39,390 nucleotides of DNA from Bacteroidota bacterium (GTDB lineage: Bacteria > Bacteroidota > Bacteroidia > UKL13-3), in the NCBI GenBank assembly GCA_947507965.1, contig CANNQU010000029.1, positions 1-39,390 on the forward strand, read 5' to 3'. The translations under genes were made by a program, and so were the position numbers. Below are positions 28,187-36,792 of the stretch, piece after piece (the stretch's first letter is position 1; every line of letters begins with the position of its first letter). Under the pieces are notes generated by a model. That model saw only the letters and a program-made list of their open reading frames with translations, was not told the origin of the DNA and made no database searches.

Positions 28187-28939
28187 ATGAAGAAATTATC
28201 ATTCGTTATTGCATTGCTCATTGCCATTGGTAATATAAGCGTTGCACAAAAAGGTAAAAAAGATGCCGGTACCGGCATCGATGTACCAGCACCTGTTTTA
28301 AAGGCGTTTAACGCCAAATATAAAATGGCTAAAAAAACGGTCTGGAGTCAGGAAGAGGAGAATTATCGTGCCGATTTCAAGATAGGAGAAAACAGTGTTA
28401 GCACCTCTGTTGCCTACAGTAACGACGGCAAATCGCTATATATTGAAAAGGAAATGGCAAAAGCTCAATATAATAAAGCGGCACTAAAATATATATCCAA
28501 TGAATATCCCGGATACAAAGTAACCACCATGCGTAAACATGATACGTATGATAAGAAGACAAGCTATATTACGATGCTACGGAAAGGCCGCGAGTTTCTT
28601 GAGGTTGAATTCGATAAGAAAGGTGGATTTATTCGTGACACCGACAAAACCCCTGTCGTCGTTAGTAAAAAGAAACCTAAAAAGGTAGATGATGAAGAAA
28701 ATACCGACGAAGAAAAACCGGCAAAGAGTAAAGTAAAGGCAAAGAAAGAAAAGGATGAAGAAAAAGATGAAGAGACAAAAACGGAACCTGAAAAAGAAAA
28801 GAAAGTAAAGGCACCTGCCAAGAAAACAAATGAGGAAGACGATGAGGAAGAAGTAAAGCCTGAGTCAAAGAAAGAAAAGGCGAAGTCGGCACCAAAGACT
28901 AAAAAGAAAACGACAAGTGATGATGAAGATGAGGAGTAG
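28187..28939 (+). CDS. Secreted PepSY-like protein with KEKE tail
   Basis: The 250-residue protein has a signal peptide (1-20, ending SVA before QK). A PepSY-like domain follows (about 30-155): VPAPVLKAFNAKYKMAKKTVW, YRADFKIGENSVS, VAYSNDGKSLYIEKEM, GREFLEVEFDKKGGFI, a pattern of Bacteroidota 'PepSY-like/putative beta-lactamase-inhibitor-like' proteins. The last 90 residues (160-250) are almost wholly K, E, D, P and T and must be disordered. It is probably periplasmic; the function is unknown. A strong terminator follows at 28962-28995. Confidence 0.75.
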   Translation: MKKLSFVIALLIAIGNISVAQKGKKDAGTGIDVPAPVLKAFNAKYKMAKKTVWSQEEENYRADFKIGENSVSTSVAYSNDGKSLYIEKEMAKAQYNKAALKYISNEYPGYKVTTMRKHDTYDKKTSYITMLRKGREFLEVEFDKKGGFIRDTDKTPVVVSKKKPKKVDDEENTDEEKPAKSKVKAKKEKDEEKDEETKTEPEKEKKVKAPAKKTNEEDDEEEVKPESKKEKAKSAPKTKKKTTSDDEDEE

Positions 28940-28961
28940 TCGTTCCTTTAACCAATAAATA

Positions 28962-28995
28962 AAATCCCTGCTTGCTTTTGTAAGCAGGGATTTTT
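28962..28995 (+). terminator. Intrinsic terminator after the PepSY-like gene
   Basis: A stem of about 13 bp (AATCCCTGCTTGC, loop TTTT, GTAAGCAGGGATT, one G-U pair) is followed by TTTTTG. It is the clearest hairpin in the window. Confidence 0.9.
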
Positions 28996-29116
28996 GTTTT
29001 AACCGCTTACTACAAAAGTCAAATGAAAGCTCCATCTTTCAAGAAAATAGTACCCTAAGCCAATTTAATAAATATATTCGTGCAACGATTATAAATAAAA
29101 AAGCGATACCTGTTTT

Positions 29117-30115
29117 ATGAATAAAAGAAGAGTCTTATCACTAATAATAATGTTAGCTTTAGCTTCCGTATTGGTATTTGTTTTTCAAGAGAAAATATTT
29201 AAAACGAATAATAGTAACGATTTTGCAATACAGGATACCGCAAAAATAACGCGAATTTTTTTAGCCGATAAGAATGGCCATCAAAGTACTTTAGATAAAA
29301 TGCCGACAGGGAAATGGTGTGTTAATGGCAAATTCGATGTGCAGGAGAGTAAAATGCAAACGCTCATGGATGCAATCTATCGGGTGAGGGTAAAATGCCC
29401 GATACCGAAAAAAGATAGAGAAGATGTCATAAAAATTTTGGCCACTTCGGTGAAAGTGATGATTTATAGCGGCGATGAGCTATTGAAAGTGTACTATGTA
29501 GGAAGCGAAACAGCAGATTATTTAGGTACCTATATGTGTATTGAAAACGCAGCTGAGCCAATGGTAACAGAAATTCCCGGCTTCAATGGTTTTCTTACGC
29601 CACGTTTTCTTACCCGAGAAGATGATTGGAAATCGAATACGATTTTAAGTATCAAACCATCGGATATCTCTTTTCTCATTTTAAATTACGATAACAATCC
29701 CAGCGCATCTTTTACCATTAAAAACACGATGAAGGGTTTTATGGTGAGCTGCAATGATCCAATGAAAATGGAGGAATTTTCGAATCAACAAAAGATAGCT
29801 GAATATTTCAAGTTATATCAGAACCTTGCAATGGAGGGTTATGACCATCGTGCCACCAATGCATTTAATGACTCATTACGAACCGCAAAGCCTTTTGTTA
29901 TCATTACCGTAAAAGAGTTACAAGGGAAAGAAACCGTGTTGAAGATTTTCTATAAGATACTGCCTCCAGGAAATGAGCGGCTCGACGAAAATGGCAAAAC
30001 AACAACAATCGATCCAAACCGGTACTATGTGGTAAGTAACCAAGAGGATCGGGTAATGCTTGTACAGATAGCAAATTTTGGAAGAATTATACAGCCGTTT
30101 GATTTTTTCAAGTAA
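29117..30115 (+). CDS. Membrane-anchored DUF4340-like protein
   Basis: The 332-residue protein has one N-terminal membrane anchor (about residues 4-22). A long beta-rich extracytoplasmic domain follows, with segments such as IYRVRVKCPIPKKDRE, VKVMIYSGDELLKVYYVG and ILNYDNNPSASFTIKN. The pattern of a single anchor followed by 'compute a difference, print a residue' strands recalls DUF4340, often linked with gliding/ABC genes, but this is a moderate match from memory only. A weak -7-like TATATTCG lies at 29073-29080. It ends six bases from the convergent lutB gene, with no hairpin between. Confidence 0.55.
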   Translation: MNKRRVLSLIIMLALASVLVFVFQEKIFKTNNSNDFAIQDTAKITRIFLADKNGHQSTLDKMPTGKWCVNGKFDVQESKMQTLMDAIYRVRVKCPIPKKDREDVIKILATSVKVMIYSGDELLKVYYVGSETADYLGTYMCIENAAEPMVTEIPGFNGFLTPRFLTREDDWKSNTILSIKPSDISFLILNYDNNPSASFTIKNTMKGFMVSCNDPMKMEEFSNQQKIAEYFKLYQNLAMEGYDHRATNAFNDSLRTAKPFVIITVKELQGKETVLKIFYKILPPGNERLDENGKTTTIDPNRYYVVSNQEDRVMLVQIANFGRIIQPFDFFK

Positions 30116-30121
30116 ACCCTA

Positions 30122-31501
30122 CTACGATGGATACATGCTGCGCCATTGTTCATTAAAACTTTTTTCGGCCACCACCGGCGTTTCCCGTTTCTCTCCCCAC
30201 ATTTCTTTGAAAAAATATTTCATGAATTGGTTTTTTAAGCCACTGCTTTTGTTCATTCGTCTGCGTTCCATCATGCCCCAGCGCCATAATTTCCAGCCAT
30301 TATTTTCTGTCCAGCTATTGAGTCTTGATTTTACGATATCTCTTCTGTTGAAGAGCAATAAATTATGGATATCAATTTTTACCGGGCATACCTCGGTACA
30401 ATTTCCACATAGGGTAGACGCATAACTTAAATGCTTAAACCCTTCCATGCCTCTTAAATGCGGTGTAATTACAGAGCCTATAGGTCCGCTATAGGTGGTT
30501 TGATAACTGTGTCCTCCAATATTTTTGTACACCGGGCAGGCATTCAGGCAAGCCCCACAACGAATACAACCCAAAGCTTGTCGTTGTTCATGTTGTGCCA
30601 GTAATTCGGTTCTTCCATTATCAAGTAATAACACATACATTTCCTTCGGTCCGTCGGGCTCTTCTTTATTAGCAGGGCCGCTTATAATGGTATTATAGGC
30701 AGTAATTTTTTGACCTGTACCGGCTGTCGCCAGCAAAGGCAAAAACAAATCTAGATCGGTAAGGTTGGGGATAATTTTTTCGATTCCTACAATCACAATA
30801 TGCGCTTTTGGAAATGCCGTTGTTAAACGGGCGTTTCCTTCATTTTCGGTGATGGAGATGCTGCCCGTGTCGGCAATTAAAAAATTTGCACCGGTGATGC
30901 CTACCTTCGCTTGGGTGTATTTCTCACGCAGTAACATACGCACATGAAGGCTTAATTCTTCGGGCGTTAAGTCGAGTGGCGTACCTAGCTTTTTATGGAA
31001 GAGCGCGGCGATGTCGTCCTTGCTCTTATGCATTGCCGGTGTTACAATATGATAAGCCTTTTCTCCATCGAGCTGCTGTATATATTCTCCCAAATCGGTT
31101 TCTATACTTTCGATGCCATGATGTTTTAATAGCTCGTTTAACCCAATCTCTTCGGTAGCCATCGACTTGGCTTTTACAATCATTCGGGCATCATGTAATT
31201 TTAAAATGCTCAACACCTCTTTTTGAGCCCCATCCACATCTTCGCACCAGATCACTTTGGTTCCTTTACGTTGTGTATTCGCTTCAAATTCCAGTAAGTA
31301 TTTATCCAGATTTTCTAATACTTTCCACTTGAGCATGGCGGCTCTGGTTCGTGCCAATTCATAGTTCGCATATTGCTTTCTGCCTTTTGTTACGGCCACA
31401 TTATATTTACCGATATTGTTATTAATAATGTTGCGGTGGCGAGTATCAAATGCTTTTACATCCGATGCTTCAAGGAAAGATTCTAGTTCTTTTTTTGACA
31501 C
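30122..31501 (-). CDS. lutB: LutB-like ferredoxin/LUD protein (lactate utilisation)
   Basis: This 459-residue protein has an N-terminal LUD domain (about 60-290; ANFLIADTGSISITENEGNARL, PKAHIVIVGIEKIIP) and two 4Fe-4S motifs, CIRCGACLNACP and CGNCTEVCPVKIDIHNLL. A C-terminal domain (RMNKSSGLKNQFMKYFF) follows. LutB belongs to the LutABC complex that oxidises L-lactate to pyruvate. LutA and LutC are not in the window, so the role is uncertain. The start is GTG at 31501, six bases after the panC stop, so it is probably read from the same transcript. Confidence 0.88.
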   Translation of the reverse strand: MSKKELESFLEASDVKAFDTRHRNIINNNIGKYNVAVTKGRKQYANYELARTRAAMLKWKVLENLDKYLLEFEANTQRKGTKVIWCEDVDGAQKEVLSILKLHDARMIVKAKSMATEEIGLNELLKHHGIESIETDLGEYIQQLDGEKAYHIVTPAMHKSKDDIAALFHKKLGTPLDLTPEELSLHVRMLLREKYTQAKVGITGANFLIADTGSISITENEGNARLTTAFPKAHIVIVGIEKIIPNLTDLDLFLPLLATAGTGQKITAYNTIISGPANKEEPDGPKEMYVLLLDNGRTELLAQHEQRQALGCIRCGACLNACPVYKNIGGHSYQTTYSGPIGSVITPHLRGMEGFKHLSYASTLCGNCTEVCPVKIDIHNLLLFNRRDIVKSRLNSWTENNGWKLWRWGMMERRRMNKSSGLKNQFMKYFFKEMWGEKRETPVVAEKSFNEQWRSMYPS

Positions 31502-31507
31502 GATTGA

Positions 31508-32341
31508 TTAGTTTAAAATCATATTGTCTATGAGTCTCACTCCTGCTAAATTTGCGGCGCAAAGTGCCACCACACGTTCCGAATCACTCTTCACAGGCAA
31601 TAATGTTTCTGCATTCACAATATTAAAATATTCTACGTTGTAAAGTGGTTCCTCACAGAGGTAACTTTTGCACCACTGTTCTATCAGTGTAATGTTTTGT
31701 GTACGATAATTCAGTTTTGCATAATGCAATACGGAAAAAATTTTTGAAGCGACTTTTCGAGCTTCCTCACTAAGTCGCACATTTCGAGAACTCATCGCCA
31801 ACCCATCGTCTTCGCGCAGTGTAGGGCATAAGTGAAGTTGAATTCGTAGCTCTAGATCGGCTACCATCTTCTTAATCAACAGGCATTGCTGATAATCCTT
31901 TAATCCGAAATAGGCATTCGAAGGCTTAATAATCTGAAATAGTTTGTTTACAATGATGGCTACCCCTTTAAAATGCCCCGGCCTAAAGGCGCCTTCAAAA
32001 AGGGTATCCAAAAATCCGATATCAAAATCCAACTTCTTTTCTTCATTAATGGGGTATATTTCATTGGCTTCTGGGGCAAAGAGCACATCACAATGGGCGG
32101 ATATTAACAAATCGATATCGGCTGATATGGTGCGCGGGTATTTTTGTAAATCGTGCACATTATTAAACTGTAACGGATTTACAAAAATACTACACACGGT
32201 TATTTCGTTCTCCTGTTTACTTTTTTCTATCAGCGACAAATGCCCTGCATGCAAAGCTCCCATAGTAGGTACAAACCCGATACTGCCATTTTTTTGGGAG
32301 AGGAAATTTTGGATGTCCAGTATTTTTTTGAAAAGTATCAT
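31508..32341 (-). CDS. panC: Pantothenate synthetase
   Basis: The 277-residue protein has the class I aminoacyl-synthetase-like nucleotidyltransferase fold. The HIGH-type motif is H31-A-G-H34 (PTMGALHAGHLSL). NPLQFNNVHDLQKYPRT, FRPGHFKGVAIIVNKLF, AYFGLKDYQQ and the KMSKS-like MSSRNVRLS follow. It joins pantoate and beta-alanine using ATP to give pantothenate for coenzyme A. Length and motifs are normal. It lies 27 bp after the symporter and six bases before lutB, with no other pan gene nearby. Confidence 0.96.
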   Translation of the reverse strand: MILFKKILDIQNFLSQKNGSIGFVPTMGALHAGHLSLIEKSKQENEITVCSIFVNPLQFNNVHDLQKYPRTISADIDLLISAHCDVLFAPEANEIYPINEEKKLDFDIGFLDTLFEGAFRPGHFKGVAIIVNKLFQIIKPSNAYFGLKDYQQCLLIKKMVADLELRIQLHLCPTLREDDGLAMSSRNVRLSEEARKVASKIFSVLHYAKLNYRTQNITLIEQWCKSYLCEEPLYNVEYFNIVNAETLLPVKSDSERVVALCAANLAGVRLIDNMILN

Positions 32342-32368
32342 CTATAGGTTTATTTAAGACCTTTTCGA

Positions 32369-33733
32369 TCAACGTTTAAAGGCTCCTTCCCACTTACTCA
32401 CCATAACGGTAGCTACCGCATTGCCTACTACATTGGTGGCGCTTCTACCCATGTCCAATATTTGATCGATACCGATGAATAATAGAATTCCTTCGGTAGG
32501 TATTCCGAAATTCCCTAACATCGCTGTAATAACCACTAAGCTGGCTCTAGGCACTCCTGCAATTCCTTTACTAGTAACCATTAGCATTAAGAGCATCGAC
32601 AGTTGTTGCTGAAAGCTTAAATCAATCCCATAAATATGGCCAATGCTAATGCTCGCAAAGGTCATATACATCATGCTTCCATCCAGGTTGAAAGAATATC
32701 CTAGAGGTAACACAAACCCGGTAATATTTTCAGGGCAACCAAAACGATTGAGTTGTTCGATGGTCTTGGGCATCGCTGCCTCACTGCTCGAAGTGCTGAA
32801 TGCCAAAATGATAGGCTGCCGAATATGATGTAATAAACTAAGCACCCGCTTTCCAATAGCTAAAAAGCCAAAAAACAAGAGCACCCCCCAAAGAAGGCCT
32901 AATGATGCATAGAAGGAAATGATATAGACGGCAAACTTATTCAGAATGTTGATTCCCAAAACAGCCACTGCTGAAGCCATAGCTCCAAATACCGCCAGTG
33001 GCGCTACATACATAATGTAGCTTGTAATTTTAAGCATCACATGCGATGCCGTATCTAATGCATTCACTAAACTTTTTCCTTTTTCCTTTAATGCGGCTAA
33101 GGCAAAACCAAAAAGAACAGCAAAAATTACGATTTGCAAAATTTCGTTCTTTGCTAAGGCATCAAAAATGTTTTCAGGGAAGATGTGGGTGATGAAATCC
33201 TGCGGATTAATGGCTGTTGCTTTTATACCCGTTTCTGCCCCTATAGCCGGTTTTTCCATCTTTATTAACTTACCGGGATGAAATATATTAACCAATAACA
33301 TTCCTAAAAACAACGACACCAATGACGCGAAAGCGAACCAGCCCAAAGCCTTTGCTCCAATACGTCCAACTTGATTTACATCGCCGAGTTTGGCAATACC
33401 CACAATTAAAATACAGAACACTAAGGGTGCAATAATCATTTTTATTAATCGCAAGAAAATGGTGGTGAGCATTTGATAAAAAAGAAGTGAACTATTTTTC
33501 TCTTTCTCCAATAGTGCCTTACTGTTTTTTAATGCTGTAATTTTTGCGTGAAAAGAAAGAGCCGATAATGAATCGGAGGATATACTGTCTTTTATAACGG
33601 TCTGTATATTCTGCTCCGTATCTTCGGCATTACGAACGAGGGCTCCTACGCGGGTTATATTTAAAATATATCCCGTGAAAATGCCAATGAACATAGCCAC
33701 AAAAATTACCGTGGTGAGGTTTCTAAAACGCAT
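32369..33733 (-). CDS. Dicarboxylate/amino acid:cation symporter (DAACS)
   Basis: The 454-residue protein of the DAACS/SLC1 family has about eight helices and two re-entrant loops. The serine-rich AFSTSSSEAAMP motif marks the first re-entrant loop, and GYSFNLDGSMMYMTFASI matches the NMDGT-like cation and substrate site. It takes up glutamate, aspartate or C4-dicarboxylates with H+ or Na+; the exact substrate is not told by sequence. About 55 polar residues between the first and second helices (about 32-85) are longer than in GltP. It starts 17 bp after the EamA transporter stop. Confidence 0.9.
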   Translation of the reverse strand: MRFRNLTTVIFVAMFIGIFTGYILNITRVGALVRNAEDTEQNIQTVIKDSISSDSLSALSFHAKITALKNSKALLEKEKNSSLLFYQMLTTIFLRLIKMIIAPLVFCILIVGIAKLGDVNQVGRIGAKALGWFAFASLVSLFLGMLLVNIFHPGKLIKMEKPAIGAETGIKATAINPQDFITHIFPENIFDALAKNEILQIVIFAVLFGFALAALKEKGKSLVNALDTASHVMLKITSYIMYVAPLAVFGAMASAVAVLGINILNKFAVYIISFYASLGLLWGVLLFFGFLAIGKRVLSLLHHIRQPIILAFSTSSSEAAMPKTIEQLNRFGCPENITGFVLPLGYSFNLDGSMMYMTFASISIGHIYGIDLSFQQQLSMLLMLMVTSKGIAGVPRASLVVITAMLGNFGIPTEGILLFIGIDQILDMGRSATNVVGNAVATVMVSKWEGAFKR

Positions 33734-33750
33734 CTTGCGAAAATAATGGT

Positions 33751-34653
33751 TTATGTGGTGGCTACTGCAATTTCTTTTGTTTTGCGATTTACTAAATACA
33801 CCCCGGCAAAAATGATAAGCATATAAATTACTTTCTCAAAAGAAATGGTGTCGGTGTGGTGAATAATAGCAATAATAATCGCCATTACCGGCTGTAAATA
33901 AATATAACTCCCCACCATAGAAGCCGATGCTTTGCTGAGCGCATAGGCATTTAATAAGTAGGCAAGGAAAGTTGCACCGAGTAAAATAAAAAGAATATAA
34001 CCCCAGATTTCCATTGGAATTACCTGAAAATTAGTTTGCTTCAATTCATTAAACCCAAAGGGTAATACAAACAGAAAGCCAATACCAAAAGTATAGGCTG
34101 ATAATGTTATCGGATGATATTTTTTTAGTAATGGCTTTGCATAAACTAAATAGAAGGAATAAATAATGGCATTGAGCGCTACGGCCATATCTCCCCAAAT
34201 GTTTTTTGCGTCGAAGGTGAAATGGAGGCCACCCAATAAGAGGATGGCTCCAAGGCAGGCTACTCCAATGCCAACATATTTTAGTAAGGTAAGTTTTTCA
34301 CGAATAAGAAAGGTGGCGAAAACCACTACAAATACGGGAGTACAGGCCATTAAGATAGCACCGTTAATGGGTGTGGTGATGGATAATCCCTTGAAAAACA
34401 AAAGCATATTGGCGCCACAGCCGGTAATAGCGCATAGTATAATTTTAAATAAATCTTCTTTTAAATCTATCTTTTGTTTCACCAACAAAAAATTGCATAG
34501 AGCAAACAAGATTCCGGCAACGCCCACCCGTATTACAATAAAGCCAAAGGCCGGCAGGTAGGCAGGCATCACCAGTTTGCTAAAACTAAACGTGCATGCG
34601 TATATAAAGGTTACCGTAAAAAGCGAAAGGTGAATAACGAAATTTTTGATAAT
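33751..34653 (-). CDS. EamA/DMT transporter with apparent ATT start
   Basis: The product belongs to the drug/metabolite (EamA) transporter family, with ten helices in two repeats. The first conventional start is a GTG at 34572, but this drops the first helix. In-frame codons upstream (34653 to 34573) encode IIKNFVIHLSLFTV ... FSFSKL, just the family's helix 1 leading into VMPAYLPAFGF. These codons follow directly on the TAA of the upstream lipoprotein and contain no ATG, GTG or TTG. The likely start is ATT at 34651-34653, giving 300 residues, a normal length. Alternatives are a true mutation of ATG or a sequence error. The substrate is unknown. It lies in a row with the lipoprotein and the symporter. 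Confidence 0.8.
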   Translation of the reverse strand: MIKNFVIHLSLFTVTFIYACTFSFSKLVMPAYLPAFGFIVIRVGVAGILFALCNFLLVKQKIDLKEDLFKIILCAITGCGANMLLFFKGLSITTPINGAILMACTPVFVVVFATFLIREKLTLLKYVGIGVACLGAILLLGGLHFTFDAKNIWGDMAVALNAIIYSFYLVYAKPLLKKYHPITLSAYTFGIGFLFVLPFGFNELKQTNFQVIPMEIWGYILFILLGATFLAYLLNAYALSKASASMVGSYIYLQPVMAIIIAIIHHTDTISFEKVIYMLIIFAGVYLVNRKTKEIAVATT

Positions 34654-35049
34654 TTAGTTTGAACTTAAATGCCATTCATAACTGGAGTTATTAACATCCT
34701 CAATGAGCCACATGGAGTTGTTTTTAAGTCGTAATATTTTGAAGCGATGCAATAGCTTGTTGTTGCTCATTTTCACAAGGAGCGAATCTTCTTGTGTTGT
34801 AAGTTCCCAAGTTCCTTTTAGTATGTTGTATCCGTTATTTTCTGTATACGATTTATCGGCACCATAGGTATAGGAATAGTTTGAATAATAAGGAGTGCTC
34901 TCCAGGGTATTCACCAATGCCTTTTCACATGACCAGCTATGAGCTACACGGCTTTCTTTTGAATGTAAAGACAGAATAGGACCTTCGGGGTATTTTTGGC
35001 AAGAGGAAAGAAAAACGAAGGATAGTAGAATGACCAGGAGTGAACGCAT
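34654..35049 (-). CDS. Small lipoprotein, lipocalin-like
   Basis: The 131-residue protein has a signal peptide with lipobox LSSC (C17), then a beta-strand-rich domain: EGPILSLHSKESRVAHSW, GTWELTTQEDSLLVKM, MWLIEDVNNSSYEWHL. Starts like 'GP..SLRSK..R' followed by a small barrel are common in Bacteroidota lipocalin-like lipoproteins. The function is unknown. It is the first gene of the row towards lutB, and its TAA is in frame with, and adjacent to, the EamA gene. A weak -7-like TATCTTCG lies at 35068-35075. Confidence 0.75.
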   Translation of the reverse strand: MRSLLVILLSFVFLSSCQKYPEGPILSLHSKESRVAHSWSCEKALVNTLESTPYYSNYSYTYGADKSYTENNGYNILKGTWELTTQEDSLLVKMSNNKLLHRFKILRLKNNSMWLIEDVNNSSYEWHLSSN

Positions 35050-35172
35050 AGATTTTGGATAAGCCGCGAAGATAATTAAAGCACCGTATATTTTTCTTTT
35101 TTAATAACCAAGAAAAAACTTCCTTTTTCTCAAAACAAGGTAATGCGTATGGGTTGATATCAAATCAATTTC

Positions 35173-35180
35173 TATTTTTG
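35173..35180 (+). promoter_or_regulatory. -7 element (TATTTTTG) at the membrane Fe-S gene
   Basis: TATTTTTG fits TAnnTTTG and ends only five bases before the ATG at 35186. Initiation some seven bases downstream would give a leaderless or nearly leaderless message. TTGATATCAA, a perfect 10-bp palindrome at 35154-35163, lies upstream and could be an operator. Confidence 0.45.
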
Positions 35181-35185
35181 CACCC

Positions 35186-36481
35186 ATGCATCTTATTCAA
35201 CAGCTTTTATTTGTCGGAATTATAGGAGTCGCCGTTTTTTATTTCGTTAGAAATGTAACTCGCATTCGACGTAATATCTTTTTGGGCCGCGACTGGGAAG
35301 TGCAGGGCACCGAAGCCATGCGTTGGAAAAACATGTTTCGCGTGGCTCTCGGACAAAGCAAAATGGTGACAAGGCCCGTGGCCGGTTTCTTTCATATTAT
35401 TGTGTACGCCGGTTTTATTCTTATTAATATCGAAGTACTGGAAATTATGATCGACGGGCTCTTCGGTACGCATCGGGTATTTCATTTTTTAGGGCCATTG
35501 TATAATATGGCGATTGGATTTTTTGAGATTCTGGCTTTCCTGGTTCTTTCTTCATGTGTCATTTTTTTAATTCGACGTTATGTTTTAAGACTGGGTCGTT
35601 TTACACATTCCGATTTGAAAGGCTTTGCCAATAGAGATGCAGCCACTATTTTAACGGTAGAAATTATTTTAATGTCGGCGCTTTTGTTTATGAATGCCGC
35701 CGACCAAAAACTACAAGGGCTGGACAATGCGCACTATATGGCTGCCGGAAGCTTTCCAATATCCCAATATCTAACGGCCTTTTATGGGAGTGCAAGCGAG
35801 TACACGTTAATACTGGCCGAACGTTTCATGTGGTGGGCTCATCTAATAGGCATACTCTTGTTTTTAAATTATCTCCCTTTCAGCAAGCATTTTCATGTTA
35901 TTCTTGCATTTCCTAATACTTATTTTGCGAGATTTAAACCCAAAGGTGAGTTTACCAATCCGGAGAATGTGACGAAAGAAGTTAAGCTCGCGTTTTTTCC
36001 TGATATACTAGTAGATGAAACCAAAGAGCTGCCCAAAACATTTGGCGTGAAAGATGTTCAGGATCTTACATGGAAAAATTTAATGGATGCCTACACCTGC
36101 ACCGAGTGCGGTAGATGCACCAGCCAATGCCCTGCAAATATCACCGGGAAACTGCTCTCACCACGCAAAATAATGATGAGTACCCGCGACCGACTCGAAG
36201 AAGTAGGAAGGAATATAGATTCCAAAATTACCGATGAGAAATCGTTACATGATACCATAAGTGCCGAAGAACTATGGGCATGTACGAGCTGTAATGCCTG
36301 TGTGGAGGCCTGCCCTGTAGATATCAACCCACTGGAGATAATTATTGATATGCGACGGTACCTGGTCATGGAATTGAGTGCAGCACCGCAAGAGCTCAAT
36401 TTAATGACCACCAACATCGAAAACAACGGAGCCCCTTGGCAGTATGCGCAAAGCGAACGATTAGGATGGGTGCAGGAGTAG
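35186..36481 (+). CDS. Membrane-bound 4Fe-4S oxidoreductase, HdrC/NarI-like
   Basis: This 431-residue protein has about five or six membrane helices in the first 260 residues (FVGIIGVAVFYFV, FFHIIVYAGFILINI, FFEILAFLVLSSCVIFLI, TILTVEIILMSALLF, FMWWAHLIGILLFLNYL). Several histidines there might bind haem. A cytoplasmic domain with two 4Fe-4S motifs, CTECGRCTSQCPAN and CTSCNACVEACPVDINP, follows. It is a respiratory-type electron carrier related to HdrC and NarI fusions. In other Bacteroidota a CCG-domain protein (HdrB-like) usually follows; none is here. Its donor and acceptor are not known. Confidence 0.85.
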   Translation: MHLIQQLLFVGIIGVAVFYFVRNVTRIRRNIFLGRDWEVQGTEAMRWKNMFRVALGQSKMVTRPVAGFFHIIVYAGFILINIEVLEIMIDGLFGTHRVFHFLGPLYNMAIGFFEILAFLVLSSCVIFLIRRYVLRLGRFTHSDLKGFANRDAATILTVEIILMSALLFMNAADQKLQGLDNAHYMAAGSFPISQYLTAFYGSASEYTLILAERFMWWAHLIGILLFLNYLPFSKHFHVILAFPNTYFARFKPKGEFTNPENVTKEVKLAFFPDILVDETKELPKTFGVKDVQDLTWKNLMDAYTCTECGRCTSQCPANITGKLLSPRKIMMSTRDRLEEVGRNIDSKITDEKSLHDTISAEELWACTSCNACVEACPVDINPLEIIIDMRRYLVMELSAAPQELNLMTTNIENNGAPWQYAQSERLGWVQE

Positions 36482-36792
36482 AAAGTATTTGGGCTTTTCT
36501 CTCTATCTAGTTTCAACGATCATCGATAAGGTTTTAGGCAAACGACTCGTCAAATGAATTCGAAAAGTTGGAAGTGTTAATTTTCGTTTCCTAATGAGAT
36601 AAATTCCTGAACCGTTTAAAATTTTAATTTTTATTGGTCTATCGTACCAATAAAGTAAACAACTGGTTTAGTTTCCATGGGCAATATAGAGATGAATTAT
36701 GGTTTATCATGGCGGTTCAAGGAAGAACGCATCTCATGCCATGGCTTTTTTTCATTCAACCAGATTGTCCGATTATTAAGGACAAATAGCGC
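36482..36792. other. Gene-free gap between convergent genes
   Basis: About 310 bases contain no gene I can support. A perfect 9-bp stem (TTTATTGGT, 7-base loop, ACCAATAAA) lies at 36631-36655, but without a T run. GCCATGGC followed by seven T at 36738-36752 could be part of a terminator for the Fe-S gene. TTGTCC and GGACAA (about 36766-36784) could form a weak stem beside the end of the minus-strand cargo gene. Confidence 0.5.

Noticed and set aside
28564-28821. Hydrophobic Ser/Phe-rich antisense frame opposite the KEKE tail
   Set aside because: It is the complement of Lys/Glu codons and therefore a compositional shadow.
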